From Clostridia bacterium (lineage in GTDB: Bacteria; Bacillota; Clostridia; Christensenellales; Aristaeellaceae), in the NCBI GenBank assembly GCA_017524725.1, contig JAFXUZ010000060.1:1-50865 (forward strand): 50,865 bases of DNA, in the 5' to 3' direction. The notes under the pieces were generated by a model. It did no database searches and was not told where the DNA came from. It saw nothing but the letters and a program-made list of their open reading frames with translations. Made by a program: the position numbers and the translations under genes. Positions within the stretch are counted from its first letter, which is position 1, and every line of letters begins with the position of its first letter. Of the stretch, positions 25,134 to 33,056 are shown one piece after another.

Positions 25134-28100
25134 ATGCTGACATACGACACCCTGAGAGAAGAAGCCGGCGAAAAGGAATTTGCCGCCGGAGCGCTCCTGT
25201 ACCGCCGGGCCATGGTCAGGGAGAACTCCCGGACCGGGGAGGAGACCCGCTATACGGCCATGGACGGCAGCCGCTTTCAGGTCTCGGTCACTCCGCAGGG
25301 AGCCCAGTGCACCTGCGGCGTCCCCTGGTGCAGGCACTGCGTGGCCGCGGTCCTGGCCGCCAACCGCTCCGGCGCGGCGGTAGAGATGGAGCGCAGCCTG
25401 ATGCGCGCCTCCGCCCCCGCCCTCCTGGACGCGGTCACGGGGCTCCTGCCCGTTTCCGACACGATGCTGCTCCGGCCCGTGCTGCTGATCAAAAACCGTG
25501 AGCTCTACATCGCCCTGAAGGCGGGCGAGGAAAGGCTGTACGTGGTACGGTCCATCCCCCGCTTCCTGGAAGCCCGGGAAAACCGCGAAGACCTGTCCTT
25601 CGGCAAGGGCTTCACCTACAAGCCCTCCTGGATGCGCTTTTCCCACGACTGCGAGAACCTGTTGGACATCCTGTCGGAATACTGCGCCCAATCCTCGGAC
25701 AGCGCCGCCGAAAGCGCCGGAAAGATCCTTCACCTGAAGCCGCTGACGGGAAGGCGGGTGCTGGAGTCCCTGAGGAACACCGAATTCGAAATGAAGACCG
25801 AGGAGGAAAGCGTCCTGTGTCCCGGGATCCCCGAATTGCAGAGTGATTTTTCGTTTTTCTTTTCCGGCTCCCCCCGGGAGATCCGCCTGACCTGCGAGGT
25901 GCCGCCGGACCTGCGCATCCTCAGGTGCGGCAGCGAATTCGTATGGGCCGACGGCGCCATCCGGTATGTAAATGAAAAGGACCGCCCCCTGGTGGAGGTG
26001 CTTTCCCGGTTTTCGAAGAACGGAAAAGCGCTGTTCCTGTTCTCCCCGGAGGACTCGCCCCGGGTCCTGTCCGAACTGCTGCCCGGCCTTCTGCAGACCA
26101 AGCGGGTGGTCATCGGCGGGGACCTGGAAAAGCGCATGGTCCGCCTGCCCCTCAAGGCCGAGGTATACCTGGACCGGGAGGGAAACGATATCACCTGCCG
26201 CACGGTATTCCGCTACGGCGAAATGGAGATCGACCCCTTCAATCCGGCCAACGACGAAAAACGCATGCTGATCATCCGCGACGTCAAAAAAGAATACGCC
26301 GTCCTGGACGAACTGGCCCGGGATGGCTTCCACGTCCAGGGCGGAAAGGTCTACCTGCGCATGCCGGAAAGGATATGGGATTTCATCACCGCAGGCGCCG
26401 CGCGCCTTTGCGGGATATGCGACGTGTTCATGAGCCGGGATTTCCGGCGCATCACCGTCCGGAAGCCTGCCCTGAAGGGTTTTTTGAGTTTTTCCGGGGG
26501 CAGGCTCAGCCTGGAGATGCAAAACGGCGAGGACAGGATCGATGAACTGCTCCCCCTGATGGAGGCACTGCGCAGGAGGCGCAGGTATTTCCGTTTCCGG
26601 GACGGCACCTTCATCGACCTGGAGGGCACCGAAAGCTGGCAGGAGATGGCGGAGGCCGTCACCGAAGCGGCGGAGCGCACCGGCCGGGAGGACGACCTGG
26701 GGGCATGCCGCGCCGCCTATTTCGCCGCGCTGATCCGGGAGAAAGCCCTGCCGGTGGAGGAAGACAGCGCCGCAAGGAACCTGTCCGAAATGCGCTGCGA
26801 AGCCCCGGAGCCGCCCCTTTCCTGCCTCAGGGAATACCAGAAGCGGGGCTTTTCCTGGCTGTGGACGCTGCACACCATGGGCCTGGGCGGCATCCTGGCC
26901 GACGAGATGGGCCTGGGCACGACCGTGCAGATGATCAGCGCCATGCTGCGCAGCCGTATGGACGAGGAGGAACGCCTGCCGTCCCTGGTTGTGACCCCCA
27001 CCACCCTGACCTATAACTGGCTCAGCGAGATCCGCCGCTTTGCGCCGTCCCTCAGCGTGATGCTGATCAGCGGAAGCCAGAACGCCCGCAGGGAGCAGAT
27101 AGAAAAGATCCTCCTGCCCGGCGGCCCCGACGTGGTGATCACTTCCTACCCGCTGATCCGCAGGGACATCGACCTGCTCGGCGGGATCACTTTCCGCTAC
27201 GCGGTGCTGGACGAGGCGCAGCACGTCAAGAACGCCCAAAGCGTGGGGGCCCACGCCGTCAAGCGCATCCAGGCCCGCACCCGGGTGGCCCTGACCGGTA
27301 CGCCCATGGAAAACCACGCCGGCGAACTGTGGAGCCTGTTTGATTTCGTCCTGCCGGGATACCTTCCGGATTACAACGAATTCATGCACCGCTGGGGCGA
27401 CGGGAGCAACGAGGAAAGCCTGCGCCGCCGCATCCGGCCCTTCCTGATGCGCCGCGTCAAAAAGGACGTCCTGGGCGAGCTTCCCGAAAAACAGGAGACC
27501 GTCCTGATGGCCGAAATGAGCCAGGAACAGCGGCAGATCTACGACGCGGCCCTGCTGCAGAAAAAAGACCGCATCCGCCGGATCCTATCGGACAAGGGCC
27601 TGGGCCGGGGGCGGGGCGAGGTGCTCAGCGCCATTACGGAACTGAGGCAGATCTGCTGCCATCCCCGCCTGTGCCTCCCCGAATACCGGGGCGCCAGCGG
27701 CAAACTGGAAATGCTGATGGACCTCCTGCCCGAAGCCGTGGCGATGAAAAAACGCATCCTGCTGTTCAGCCAGTTCACCTCCATGCTGCATTTCATCCGG
27801 GTACGCCTGGAGGAGGAGGGCTACCGGACGCTGTACCTGGACGGAGATACCCCCGCCGCCGAGCGCCTGGACCTGACCGAGCGCTTCAATTCCGGCGAGG
27901 GAGAGGTGTTCCTGATCAGCCTCAAGGCCGGCGGCACGGGGCTGAACCTGACCGGCGCCGACATGGTGATCCATTACGACCCCTGGTGGAACCCCACAGC
28001 CGAAGAACAGGCCACCGGCCGCGCCCACCGCATCGGCCAAACCCGCACGGTGGAGGTATGGAAGCTGATCATGCACTCCTCCATCGAGGAACAGGTGCTC

Positions 28101-28205
28101 AGCATGAGCGAGCGCAAGCGCCGGATGTTCGACCGATTGATCACACCCGGCGAGGAAATGCCCGCCCGCCTGACCGACAGGGACATCCTGGCCCTTTTCG
28201 ACTGA
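25134..28205 (+). CDS. SWIM/SNF2-family DEAD-like helicase with altered Walker A
   Basis: A 1023-residue Swi2/Snf2-type protein; the start at MLTYDTLREE follows CGGAGG. A SWIM zinc finger comes first (Cys59-x-Cys61, Cys66-x-His68), as in the bacterial SNF2 group with SNF2_assoc regions. The ATPase core begins near 565 (LREYQKRGFSWLWTLHTMGLG). Motif II is LDEAQHVKN, motif III VALTGTPMEN, and the helicase C half has LISLKAGGTGLNLTGADMVI and RAHRIGQTRTVEVWKL. Motif I reads DEMGLGTTVQ, not the usual DEMGLGKTxQ: the Lys codon is ACG (Thr596, 26919-26921). That lysine contacts ATP phosphates, so the protein may be ATPase-dead or the base may be an error. The family remodels DNA-protein complexes. 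The PurF-like gene follows after 176 bases. Confidence 0.93.
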   Translation: MLTYDTLREEAGEKEFAAGALLYRRAMVRENSRTGEETRYTAMDGSRFQVSVTPQGAQCTCGVPWCRHCVAAVLAANRSGAAVEMERSLMRASAPALLDAVTGLLPVSDTMLLRPVLLIKNRELYIALKAGEERLYVVRSIPRFLEARENREDLSFGKGFTYKPSWMRFSHDCENLLDILSEYCAQSSDSAAESAGKILHLKPLTGRRVLESLRNTEFEMKTEEESVLCPGIPELQSDFSFFFSGSPREIRLTCEVPPDLRILRCGSEFVWADGAIRYVNEKDRPLVEVLSRFSKNGKALFLFSPEDSPRVLSELLPGLLQTKRVVIGGDLEKRMVRLPLKAEVYLDREGNDITCRTVFRYGEMEIDPFNPANDEKRMLIIRDVKKEYAVLDELARDGFHVQGGKVYLRMPERIWDFITAGAARLCGICDVFMSRDFRRITVRKPALKGFLSFSGGRLSLEMQNGEDRIDELLPLMEALRRRRRYFRFRDGTFIDLEGTESWQEMAEAVTEAAERTGREDDLGACRAAYFAALIREKALPVEEDSAARNLSEMRCEAPEPPLSCLREYQKRGFSWLWTLHTMGLGGILADEMGLGTTVQMISAMLRSRMDEEERLPSLVVTPTTLTYNWLSEIRRFAPSLSVMLISGSQNARREQIEKILLPGGPDVVITSYPLIRRDIDLLGGITFRYAVLDEAQHVKNAQSVGAHAVKRIQARTRVALTGTPMENHAGELWSLFDFVLPGYLPDYNEFMHRWGDGSNEESLRRRIRPFLMRRVKKDVLGELPEKQETVLMAEMSQEQRQIYDAALLQKKDRIRRILSDKGLGRGRGEVLSAITELRQICCHPRLCLPEYRGASGKLEMLMDLLPEAVAMKKRILLFSQFTSMLHFIRVRLEEEGYRTLYLDGDTPAAERLDLTERFNSGEGEVFLISLKAGGTGLNLTGADMVIHYDPWWNPTAEEQATGRAHRIGQTRTVEVWKLIMHSSIEEQVLSMSERKRRMFDRLITPGEEMPARLTDRDILALFD

Positions 28206-28305
28206 ACGAAAAGGCGGGCCCGCTTGTCCCCCGGCCCGGCTGGCGCAGGAACAGGGGAAAAACAGATCCCGACGGATTTGGCAAACATTTTCCCATCTTT
28301 TCGGC

Positions 28306-28334
28306 TTTAAGTTTGGCTTTATATATGATATACT
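28306..28334 (+). promoter_or_regulatory. candidate promoter of the PurF-like gene
   Basis: TATACT (28329-28334) is a good -10. The best -35 at 17-base spacing is a poor TTTAAG (28306-28311). The start site would fall inside the GTTyGTGTTTT repeats at 28338-28364. Confidence 0.4.
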
Positions 28335-28337
28335 CTC

Positions 28338-28364
28338 GTTTGTGTTTTTTAATGTTCGTGTTTT
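28338..28364 (+). promoter_or_regulatory. PurR-box-like direct repeats before the PurF-like gene
   Basis: GTTTGTGTTTT (28338-28348) and GTTCGTGTTTT (28354-28364) repeat with 16-base periodicity just after the -10. The complement of the second and its flank, AAACACGAACATT, matches the Bacillus PurBox (AWWWCCGAACWWT) at about 11 of 13 positions. This is a low-certainty guess based on a consensus from memory. Confidence 0.3.
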
Positions 28365-28381
28365 GACGAAAGGAAGGCTGT

Positions 28382-29797
28382 ATGAGCGGGTTTTTTGCTT
28401 CGGCGCTGAAAGGAGACTGTGTATTCGACCTGTATTTCGGGACGGACTATCATTCCCACCTGGGCACACGCCGGGCGGGCATGGCGGTCTGGGGGGAGGA
28501 CGGCTTCAACCGGGCCATCCACAACATCGAAAGCTCTCCCTTCCGCACCAAGTTTGAAAGCGACCTCAGGGAGATGAAAGGATACATGGGCCTGGGGATC
28601 ATCTCGGATTACGAGCCCCAGCCCCTGATCGTGCGCAGCCATCACGGCACCTACGCCATCGCCACCGTCGGGAAGATCAACAACCTGGACGCCCTGGCGG
28701 ACAAGATCGTCCGCTCCTCCTCCTCCCACTTTATGGAGATGTCCTCGGGCACCATCAACGCCACCGAGCTGGTGGCCGCCCTGATCAACCGCAGGGACAA
28801 CCTGATCGACGGCATCCGCTACGCCCAGCAGGAGATCGACGGCTCCATGACCATCCTGCTCCTGACCCCCGCGGGCATTTACTGCGCCAGGGACCGCCTG
28901 GGCCGCACGCCGCTGATCATCGGGCGCAAGGAAGAGGGCTTCTGCTGCTCCTTCGAGTCCTTCGCTTTCCTGAACCTGGGGTATCACGAATACAAGCAAT
29001 TGGGCCCGGGCGAGATCGACATCGTCACTCCCGACGGCGTGACGGTGCTGTGCCCTCCCGGGGATAAAATGCGCATCTGCACCTTCCTGTGGGTGTATTA
29101 CGGCTATCCCTCCAGCCAGTACGAGGGCGTCAGCGTGGAAGAGATGCGCTACCGCTGCGGCAGGGAGATGGCCCGGCGCGACGGCATCACCCGGGAAAAC
29201 GTGGACATCGCCGCCGGGGTGCCCGACAGCGGCACCGCCCATGCCATCGGCTACGCCAACGAAAGCGGCGTGCCCTTCTCCCGGCCCTTCATCAAGTACA
29301 CCCCCACCTGGCCCCGCTCCTTCATGCCCACCATCCAGAAACAGCGCGACCTGATCGCCCGGATGAAGCTGATCCCGGTGCACGAACTGATCTCCGGCCG
29401 GCGGATCCTCCTGATCGACGATTCCATCGTCCGGGGCACCCAGCTCAGGGAGACCACCGCCTTCCTTTACGAAAGCGGCGCCCGGGAGGTCCACGTGCGG
29501 CCCGCCTGTCCGCCCATCATGTTCGGGTGCAAATACATCAATTTCTCCCGCTCCAACAGCGATATGGAACTGATTGCCCGGCAGGTGATCTCCGAGGAGG
29601 AGGGCGGCAAGGTGGACCGGACGGTGCTGGACGATTACTGCTGCCCCGACAGCGACCGCTATCACCGGATGCTGGAGAGGATGCGGGAGCGCCTGGGCTT
29701 TACCAGCCTCGCATTCAACCGCCTGGACGACCTGATCCGGGCCGTGGGCATCGGCGAAGACAAACTGTGCACCTACTGCTGGACCGGACGGGAATGA
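28382..29797 (+). CDS. PurF-like phosphoribosyltransferase lacking the N-terminal glutaminase cysteine
   Basis: A 471-residue homologue of amidophosphoribosyltransferase, which makes phosphoribosylamine from PRPP and glutamine in purine synthesis. The N-terminal Ntn-hydrolase fold is present (DYHSHLGTRRAGMAVW; ISDYEPQP; VGKINN), but the residue that should be Cys1 is Ser (MSGFF). The PRPP loop LLIDDSIVRGTQ (about 343-354) is intact. Cysteines matching the four 4Fe-4S ligands of the Bacillus enzyme remain (RICTF, FGCKY and the final CTYC). I recall a Clostridia/Bacteroidetes paralogue group starting MGGFF with the same loss. It may use free ammonia or an unknown amine, or have no transferase role. 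GAAAGGAAGG precedes the ATG. Confidence 0.88.
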   Translation: MSGFFASALKGDCVFDLYFGTDYHSHLGTRRAGMAVWGEDGFNRAIHNIESSPFRTKFESDLREMKGYMGLGIISDYEPQPLIVRSHHGTYAIATVGKINNLDALADKIVRSSSSHFMEMSSGTINATELVAALINRRDNLIDGIRYAQQEIDGSMTILLLTPAGIYCARDRLGRTPLIIGRKEEGFCCSFESFAFLNLGYHEYKQLGPGEIDIVTPDGVTVLCPPGDKMRICTFLWVYYGYPSSQYEGVSVEEMRYRCGREMARRDGITRENVDIAAGVPDSGTAHAIGYANESGVPFSRPFIKYTPTWPRSFMPTIQKQRDLIARMKLIPVHELISGRRILLIDDSIVRGTQLRETTAFLYESGAREVHVRPACPPIMFGCKYINFSRSNSDMELIARQVISEEEGGKVDRTVLDDYCCPDSDRYHRMLERMRERLGFTSLAFNRLDDLIRAVGIGEDKLCTYCWTGRE

Positions 29798-29832
29798 TTC
29801 GCCTTTCCCCGGCGAATGCGGAAAAGGAACTC

Positions 29833-29857
29833 TTTGGGGGCTTCTTCAGCCCCCAAA
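29833..29857. repeat. hairpin 1 of intergenic cluster, possible terminator
   Basis: Ten-base perfect arms TTTGGGGGCT and AGCCCCCAAA with a TCTTC loop, 35 bases after the PurF-like stop. No T-tract follows on plus (CCCCCGAACC). Confidence 0.75.
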
Positions 29858-29865
29858 CCCCCGAA

Positions 29866-29885
29866 CCAGGGAGTGTCCTCCCTGG
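29866..29885. repeat. hairpin 2 of intergenic cluster
   Basis: CCAGGGAG and CTCCCTGG with a TGTC loop, perfect over 8 bp. Confidence 0.75.
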
Positions 29886-29918
29886 ACCCACCATCCTTGG
29901 ACGCCGGCAGCCGTTTCC

Positions 29919-29982
29919 GGAAAACGCGGATACGCCCGCGGGAGAAAGCGAATTTTCTCCCGCGGGCGTATCCGCGTTTTCC
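29919..29982. repeat. 29-bp perfect inverted repeat with 6-base loop
   Basis: Arms at 29919-29947 and 29954-29982 are exact reverse complements over 29 bases, beginning GGAAAACGCGGATACGCCCG; the loop is GCGAAT. It is by far the longest perfect palindrome seen in the window. It lies between convergent genes and has no T-tract, so it is more than a simple terminator. Confidence 0.95.
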
Positions 29983-29985
29983 CAT

Positions 29986-30119
29986 GCCCGGGAACTCACC
30001 GGGCGGCATTTCACAAACAGGCGGAATAAGCCGGTTGTCCGCGTTTTGCCCCATCGCCGGATCGGGGTGCAGGGGCAAACGCCCCTGCCGCGGGGTTTCA
30101 GGGGCCGCGGAGGCCCCTG
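29986..30119. repeat. hairpins 4 to 6 of intergenic cluster
   Basis: Three further stems follow the long palindrome: GCCCGG/CCGGGC (29986-30004), CAGGGGC-AAAC-GCCCCTG (30070-30087) and CAGGGGCC-GCGGA-GGCCCCTG (30099-30119). The middle one shares its sequence with the repeat at 206-230. No open frame with a ribosome binding site lies in 29798-30125. Confidence 0.7.
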
Positions 30120-30125
30120 AGAGCA

Positions 30126-31253
30126 TCACAGCCTGACAGCCACGCCGTTGACGGTCACGTCCTCGTCGGCGCGGATCAGGATGTAGCTGTGCCCGTCGAT
30201 CACCCGGGTCTCCACCAGGTCGCTGCGCTCCGGGTCCACCCGGATGGTAACTGCCGGGGTGCGTACCTCAAACTGTTTTTTCGGGGCCACGTTGGCGGCG
30301 CTGAGCACCGTACGGGGACCGAATTCCGCCCCGTAGGCGTCGGTAAAGGCGTCGGCCTTCTCCATGGATACGCCCCCGTCCACCAAAGCGTCCCGGACGT
30401 CCAGGGCCGAGAACACCGGCGGGGCGGCTTTTTTGTCCTTTTTCATTTCCTCGGTCCTTTCCAGCACCATGTCCTGGACGGACTGCATGGCCTCCAGGCT
30501 GCATTCCTCCCCCAGGGATTTTTCAAGCAGCTGGCCGAAGGTCTCCTTCTGGACGTCGGCAGGCATGGAGGGCTCGGTGCCCATGACGCGGGTGACGAAA
30601 TCCTCGTTGGCGTCCCCGGTGTCTTTGGTATACATAAGGGCCCCGTAGATGTTGCAGGCGCGCTCGTCGAAGGCGGGGAACATGAAGCCCAGCACCGGGG
30701 CGGATACCGCCCAGTCGGATTCCCGGGCATGGAACTCCCCGTCCGCCGCAGAATAGGTCAGAACGGGTTTGGTCAGCTTCACCGGGCACACGGCGCACAG
30801 GATGTAATGGAACACTTCGTCGCTGCGCTCCGGGTCGTTTTCGCCGTCGGCCCCCTTGAAGGGCACGTCGTAACCGTCGTGCAGCATCAGTATCAGGCAG
30901 TTGTCGTCAAAACGGAGCGACGATATGATGCCGCGGTACATTTCCTCCGCCGTTTCGTCGTCCCTGAGGGCGCTGTCCCGCAGCCTGGTAAGGAGGCGGT
31001 GCTCCGCCCCGTTCATCACCTGTTCCGGGGAAAAATCCACGTCCAGCAGGTTCTGCCCGTGTTCCCCCGACAGGATGCGGCGGAAGATGGCCAGGTATTT
31101 TTCAGCCTCCTCCCTTGGCAGGGCCTGCATGGGCCTTGTGAAGGAGGAGATGATCTCCCCGTCCTTCTGCACATAGCAGCCGCGGATGCAGGTGATCGCG
31201 TTGTGTTCAAAATTCAGGCGCCGCCGGATCTCGTTCAGGTCCTTCTTGTTCAT
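30126..31253 (-). CDS. DUF4317 family protein
   Basis: A 375-residue cytosolic protein. GGAGGAAAG lies just before the ATG. The N-terminus MNKKDLNEIRRRLNFEHNAI and the ITCIRGCYV segment match DUF4317, a family I know from Clostridia and of unknown function. The middle has charged helices, a Lys-rich stretch (EEMKKDKKAAPPVFSALDV) and a C-terminal beta-rich part (IRVDPERSDLVETRVIDGHS). No signal peptide, membrane segment or catalytic signature is visible. It lies downstream of trmO on the same strand, with a hairpin between them that may limit read-through. Confidence 0.85.
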   Translation of the reverse strand: MNKKDLNEIRRRLNFEHNAITCIRGCYVQKDGEIISSFTRPMQALPREEAEKYLAIFRRILSGEHGQNLLDVDFSPEQVMNGAEHRLLTRLRDSALRDDETAEEMYRGIISSLRFDDNCLILMLHDGYDVPFKGADGENDPERSDEVFHYILCAVCPVKLTKPVLTYSAADGEFHARESDWAVSAPVLGFMFPAFDERACNIYGALMYTKDTGDANEDFVTRVMGTEPSMPADVQKETFGQLLEKSLGEECSLEAMQSVQDMVLERTEEMKKDKKAAPPVFSALDVRDALVDGGVSMEKADAFTDAYGAEFGPRTVLSAANVAPKKQFEVRTPAVTIRVDPERSDLVETRVIDGHSYILIRADEDVTVNGVAVRL

Positions 31254-31266
31254 TTCTTTCCTCCGC

Positions 31267-31287
31267 CGCGCCTTTTTTCAAGGCGCG
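31267..31287 (-). repeat. hairpin upstream of the DUF4317 gene
   Basis: CGCGCCTT and AAGGCGCG enclose a 5-base loop, 14 bases before the DUF4317 start codon and close to its ribosome binding site. Confidence 0.55.
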
Positions 31288-31303
31288 TATTTATGTAAGG
31301 AAA

Positions 31304-31322
31304 CCGCGTTCATGAAACGCGG
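31304..31322 (-). terminator. weak terminator after trmO
   Basis: CCGCGTT and AACGCGG pair over 7 bp with a CATGA loop, 8 bases after the trmO stop, followed on minus by TTTCCTT. Confidence 0.5.
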
Positions 31323-31329
31323 CTTCCCA

Positions 31330-32028
31330 TCATTCCCGTGTGCCGGTTTGTCCCGGCTCCTTTTTTTGTATCCCGGTGACGGTGAGCCTGTCCCCGTCCA
31401 CCGTGAAGCGGATGTTCATATCCGCATAGCTCAGCCCGTAGTCCCCGCCCTCCCGGTAGGCGGGCCGGGGGTCCTGCCGCAGCACCTCCCGCAGGATGCC
31501 GCGCTTGTCCTCCGGCACCAGCTTCTCTGTGTCCCCGGCAAAAAGTACCTTCAGGTCCCTTTCCGGCGCGGCGCCGGCAAACCCGCACCGGGCGTCCGGA
31601 AAGGCGTCGGCCGCGGGCAGGTAGGGCTTGATATCGTACACCGCCGAACCGTCGGTCATGTCCGCCCCGAGGATGTGCAGCACCGGTCCCTGGGGGGTAT
31701 CCCATTCCACCCGCTCCAGGACGACGCAGGACAGGGCCAGGGGGTTGGGCCGGTTGGGCGAACGGGTGGCGAAGACCCCCAGGCGGACGTTGCCGCCCAG
31801 CCGCGGCGGCCGCACCGTCGGCGAAAAGCCGCCCTTCCCCAGCGGGTCAAAGCCCCAGATGAGCCAAAGCCGGTCGAAACCCTCGATGCCCCTCAGGGCG
31901 TTTTTGTCCCTGAATCCCTCTTCAAACACCACCAGGGAGGGGATGCGGGACAGCAGCGCTGCCTGGCGCGGCAGGCCGAACTTTTCGGGAAAATCGTTGT
32001 GCACCCTGGCAATGGGACGGATATCCAT
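31330..32028 (-). CDS. trmO: tRNA (N6-threonylcarbamoyladenosine37-N6)-methyltransferase TrmO
   Basis: A 232-residue SAM-dependent enzyme that methylates t6A37 in threonine tRNAs (older name TsaA/YaeB). The N-terminus MDIRPIARVHNDFPEKFGLP is characteristic. RLWLIWGFD and FATRSPNRPNPLALS are the family's strongest motifs, the latter lining the SAM site of this unusual beta-barrel fold. DIKPYLPAADAFPDARCGFA starts the C-terminal part. Length matches E. coli TrmO (235). The start at 32028 has only a modest GGGTGA site. It follows the LMW phosphatase gene after 53 bases and is probably co-transcribed with it. Confidence 0.92.
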   Translation of the reverse strand: MDIRPIARVHNDFPEKFGLPRQAALLSRIPSLVVFEEGFRDKNALRGIEGFDRLWLIWGFDPLGKGGFSPTVRPPRLGGNVRLGVFATRSPNRPNPLALSCVVLERVEWDTPQGPVLHILGADMTDGSAVYDIKPYLPAADAFPDARCGFAGAAPERDLKVLFAGDTEKLVPEDKRGILREVLRQDPRPAYREGGDYGLSYADMNIRFTVDGDRLTVTGIQKKEPGQTGTRE

Positions 32029-32081
32029 ATCATTCACCCGGTAGGAGAGGCGCGCCTTCAGAAGGCAGGCCCTCCCGAAAG

Positions 32082-32495
32082 TCAGTCGGCGGCAGCGTTT
32101 TGCGCGATGATCCCCAGCCCCTCGCGGATCCTCCCGGCCGCCAGGCGGTAATCGTCCAGGCTCCCGCCGTAGGGGTCGGGCACCTCGACGGGCATCACCC
32201 GTACCTTGTCCGCGAACGCGGGAAAGAACATCCCCAGCCGGAGGGCATGTTCCTCCGTCATGCAATAGACAAGGTCCGCCCAGCGGAGCATGTCCTCCGT
32301 CACCGGAGAGGAACGGTGGTCCCTCAGGTCGATGCCTTCCTCGTCCATCACCCGCACCGAATTGTCGCTGGCCCAGGCGCCGGAGGGGGCCCTGAGCCCC
32401 GCGGACTCCGCCTCCCCGCCCATCTGCCGCCAGATAGCTGCGGCCATCGGGCTGCGGCAGGTGTTGCCGGTGCACACAAACAGGATCTTCTTCAT
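32082..32495 (-). CDS. low-molecular-weight protein-tyrosine phosphatase
   Basis: A 137-residue enzyme of the LMW-PTP/arsenate reductase fold. The P-loop CTGNTCRS (Cys8 to Arg14) starts right after the first strand, and DPYGG near residue 110 holds the general-acid aspartate. ADLVYCMTEEHA and the 'VPDPY' loop fit phosphatases of the YwlE/Wzb type and not arsenate reductases. YwlE acts as a protein-arginine phosphatase in Bacillus; the substrate here is not determined. The start MKKILFVCTG is chosen for homology; its ribosome binding site is weak. It has its own promoter at 32608-32636. Confidence 0.9.
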   Translation of the reverse strand: MKKILFVCTGNTCRSPMAAAIWRQMGGEAESAGLRAPSGAWASDNSVRVMDEEGIDLRDHRSSPVTEDMLRWADLVYCMTEEHALRLGMFFPAFADKVRVMPVEVPDPYGGSLDDYRLAAGRIREGLGIIAQNAAAD

Positions 32496-32607
32496 CCGCT
32501 CCGCCGCCTTTCGTCCATCTCCGCAAAGGGCCTCCCCGGTCCCCCGGCGCCCGGCATCACGAAGGAGACGCCGCCGCGGGCCGCGCCCTGAACCAGGGAA
32601 CGGAGGC

Positions 32608-32636
32608 ATTTTATCATATTCGAAACATTTTCGCAA
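32608..32636 (-). promoter_or_regulatory. promoter of the phosphatase-trmO unit
   Basis: On minus TTGCGA (32631-32636), 17 bases and TAAAAT (32608-32613). Two TTTTCGCAAT direct repeats (32628-32648 area) cover the -35 and the gap to the divergent promoter. Confidence 0.6.
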
Positions 32637-32652
32637 TGTTTTCGCAATATAT

Positions 32653-32681
32653 TTGGCCGTGCCCGGATTTTACGGTATAAT
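32653..32681 (+). promoter_or_regulatory. promoter of the GIY-YIG gene
   Basis: TTGGCC (32653-32658), exactly 17 bases and a perfect TATAAT (32676-32681). Confidence 0.7.
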
Positions 32682-32728
32682 GGCGGCGAACCCGTCCGAA
32701 GCGCAGGGACGGGAGAAAGGGGCGGCGG

Positions 32729-33007
32729 ATGAACTACACCTATCTTCTGGAGTGCGCGGACGGCACGCTGTACTGCGGCTGGACCAACGACCTTGAAAAG
32801 CGCCTGGCCGCACACAAACGCGGAGCCGGGTCAAAATACACCCGCGCCCGCCTGCCGGTGCGCCTGGTGTGGCACGAGGCGTTTGAAACAAAAAGCGAAG
32901 CCATGCGGCGGGAAGCCGCCGTCAAGCGTCTTACCCGCAGGGAAAAGGAAGCGCTGATCGGCCGTTTACGCAACGGAACAAAAGAAGCGGAGAGCGAAAG
33001 CACATGA
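32729..33007 (+). CDS. GIY-YIG nuclease-fold protein, UPF0213 (YhbQ-like)
   Basis: A 92-residue protein with a single GIY-YIG domain. YTYLLECADGTLYCGWTNDL carries the two-strand signature (YLL...YCG), with Arg in DLEKRLAAH and Glu in a later helix as expected. YhbQ/UPF0213 proteins are small stand-alone members; some bind or nick DNA in vitro, but the cellular role is unclear. AAAGGGG precedes the ATG. The gene is convergent with typA and shares a bidirectional terminator with it. Confidence 0.9.
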   Translation: MNYTYLLECADGTLYCGWTNDLEKRLAAHKRGAGSKYTRARLPVRLVWHEAFETKSEAMRREAAVKRLTRREKEALIGRLRNGTKEAESEST

Positions 33008-33011
33008 AAAC

Positions 33012-33041
33012 GGCGTCCGGGCAGCTGATGGTCCGGACGCC
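33012..33041. terminator. bidirectional terminator between GIY-YIG gene and typA
   Basis: GGCGTCCGG and CCGGACGCC form a perfect 9-bp stem between two convergent genes. GTTTTC follows on minus and an AT-rich stretch on plus. Confidence 0.7.
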
Positions 33042-33056
33042 TCACTGTATATTTGT

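Noticed and set aside
31330..32526. A 398-residue version of TrmO starting at 32526.
   Set aside because: Its first 166 residues read the phosphatase gene out of frame. The family start MDIRPIARV is at 32028.
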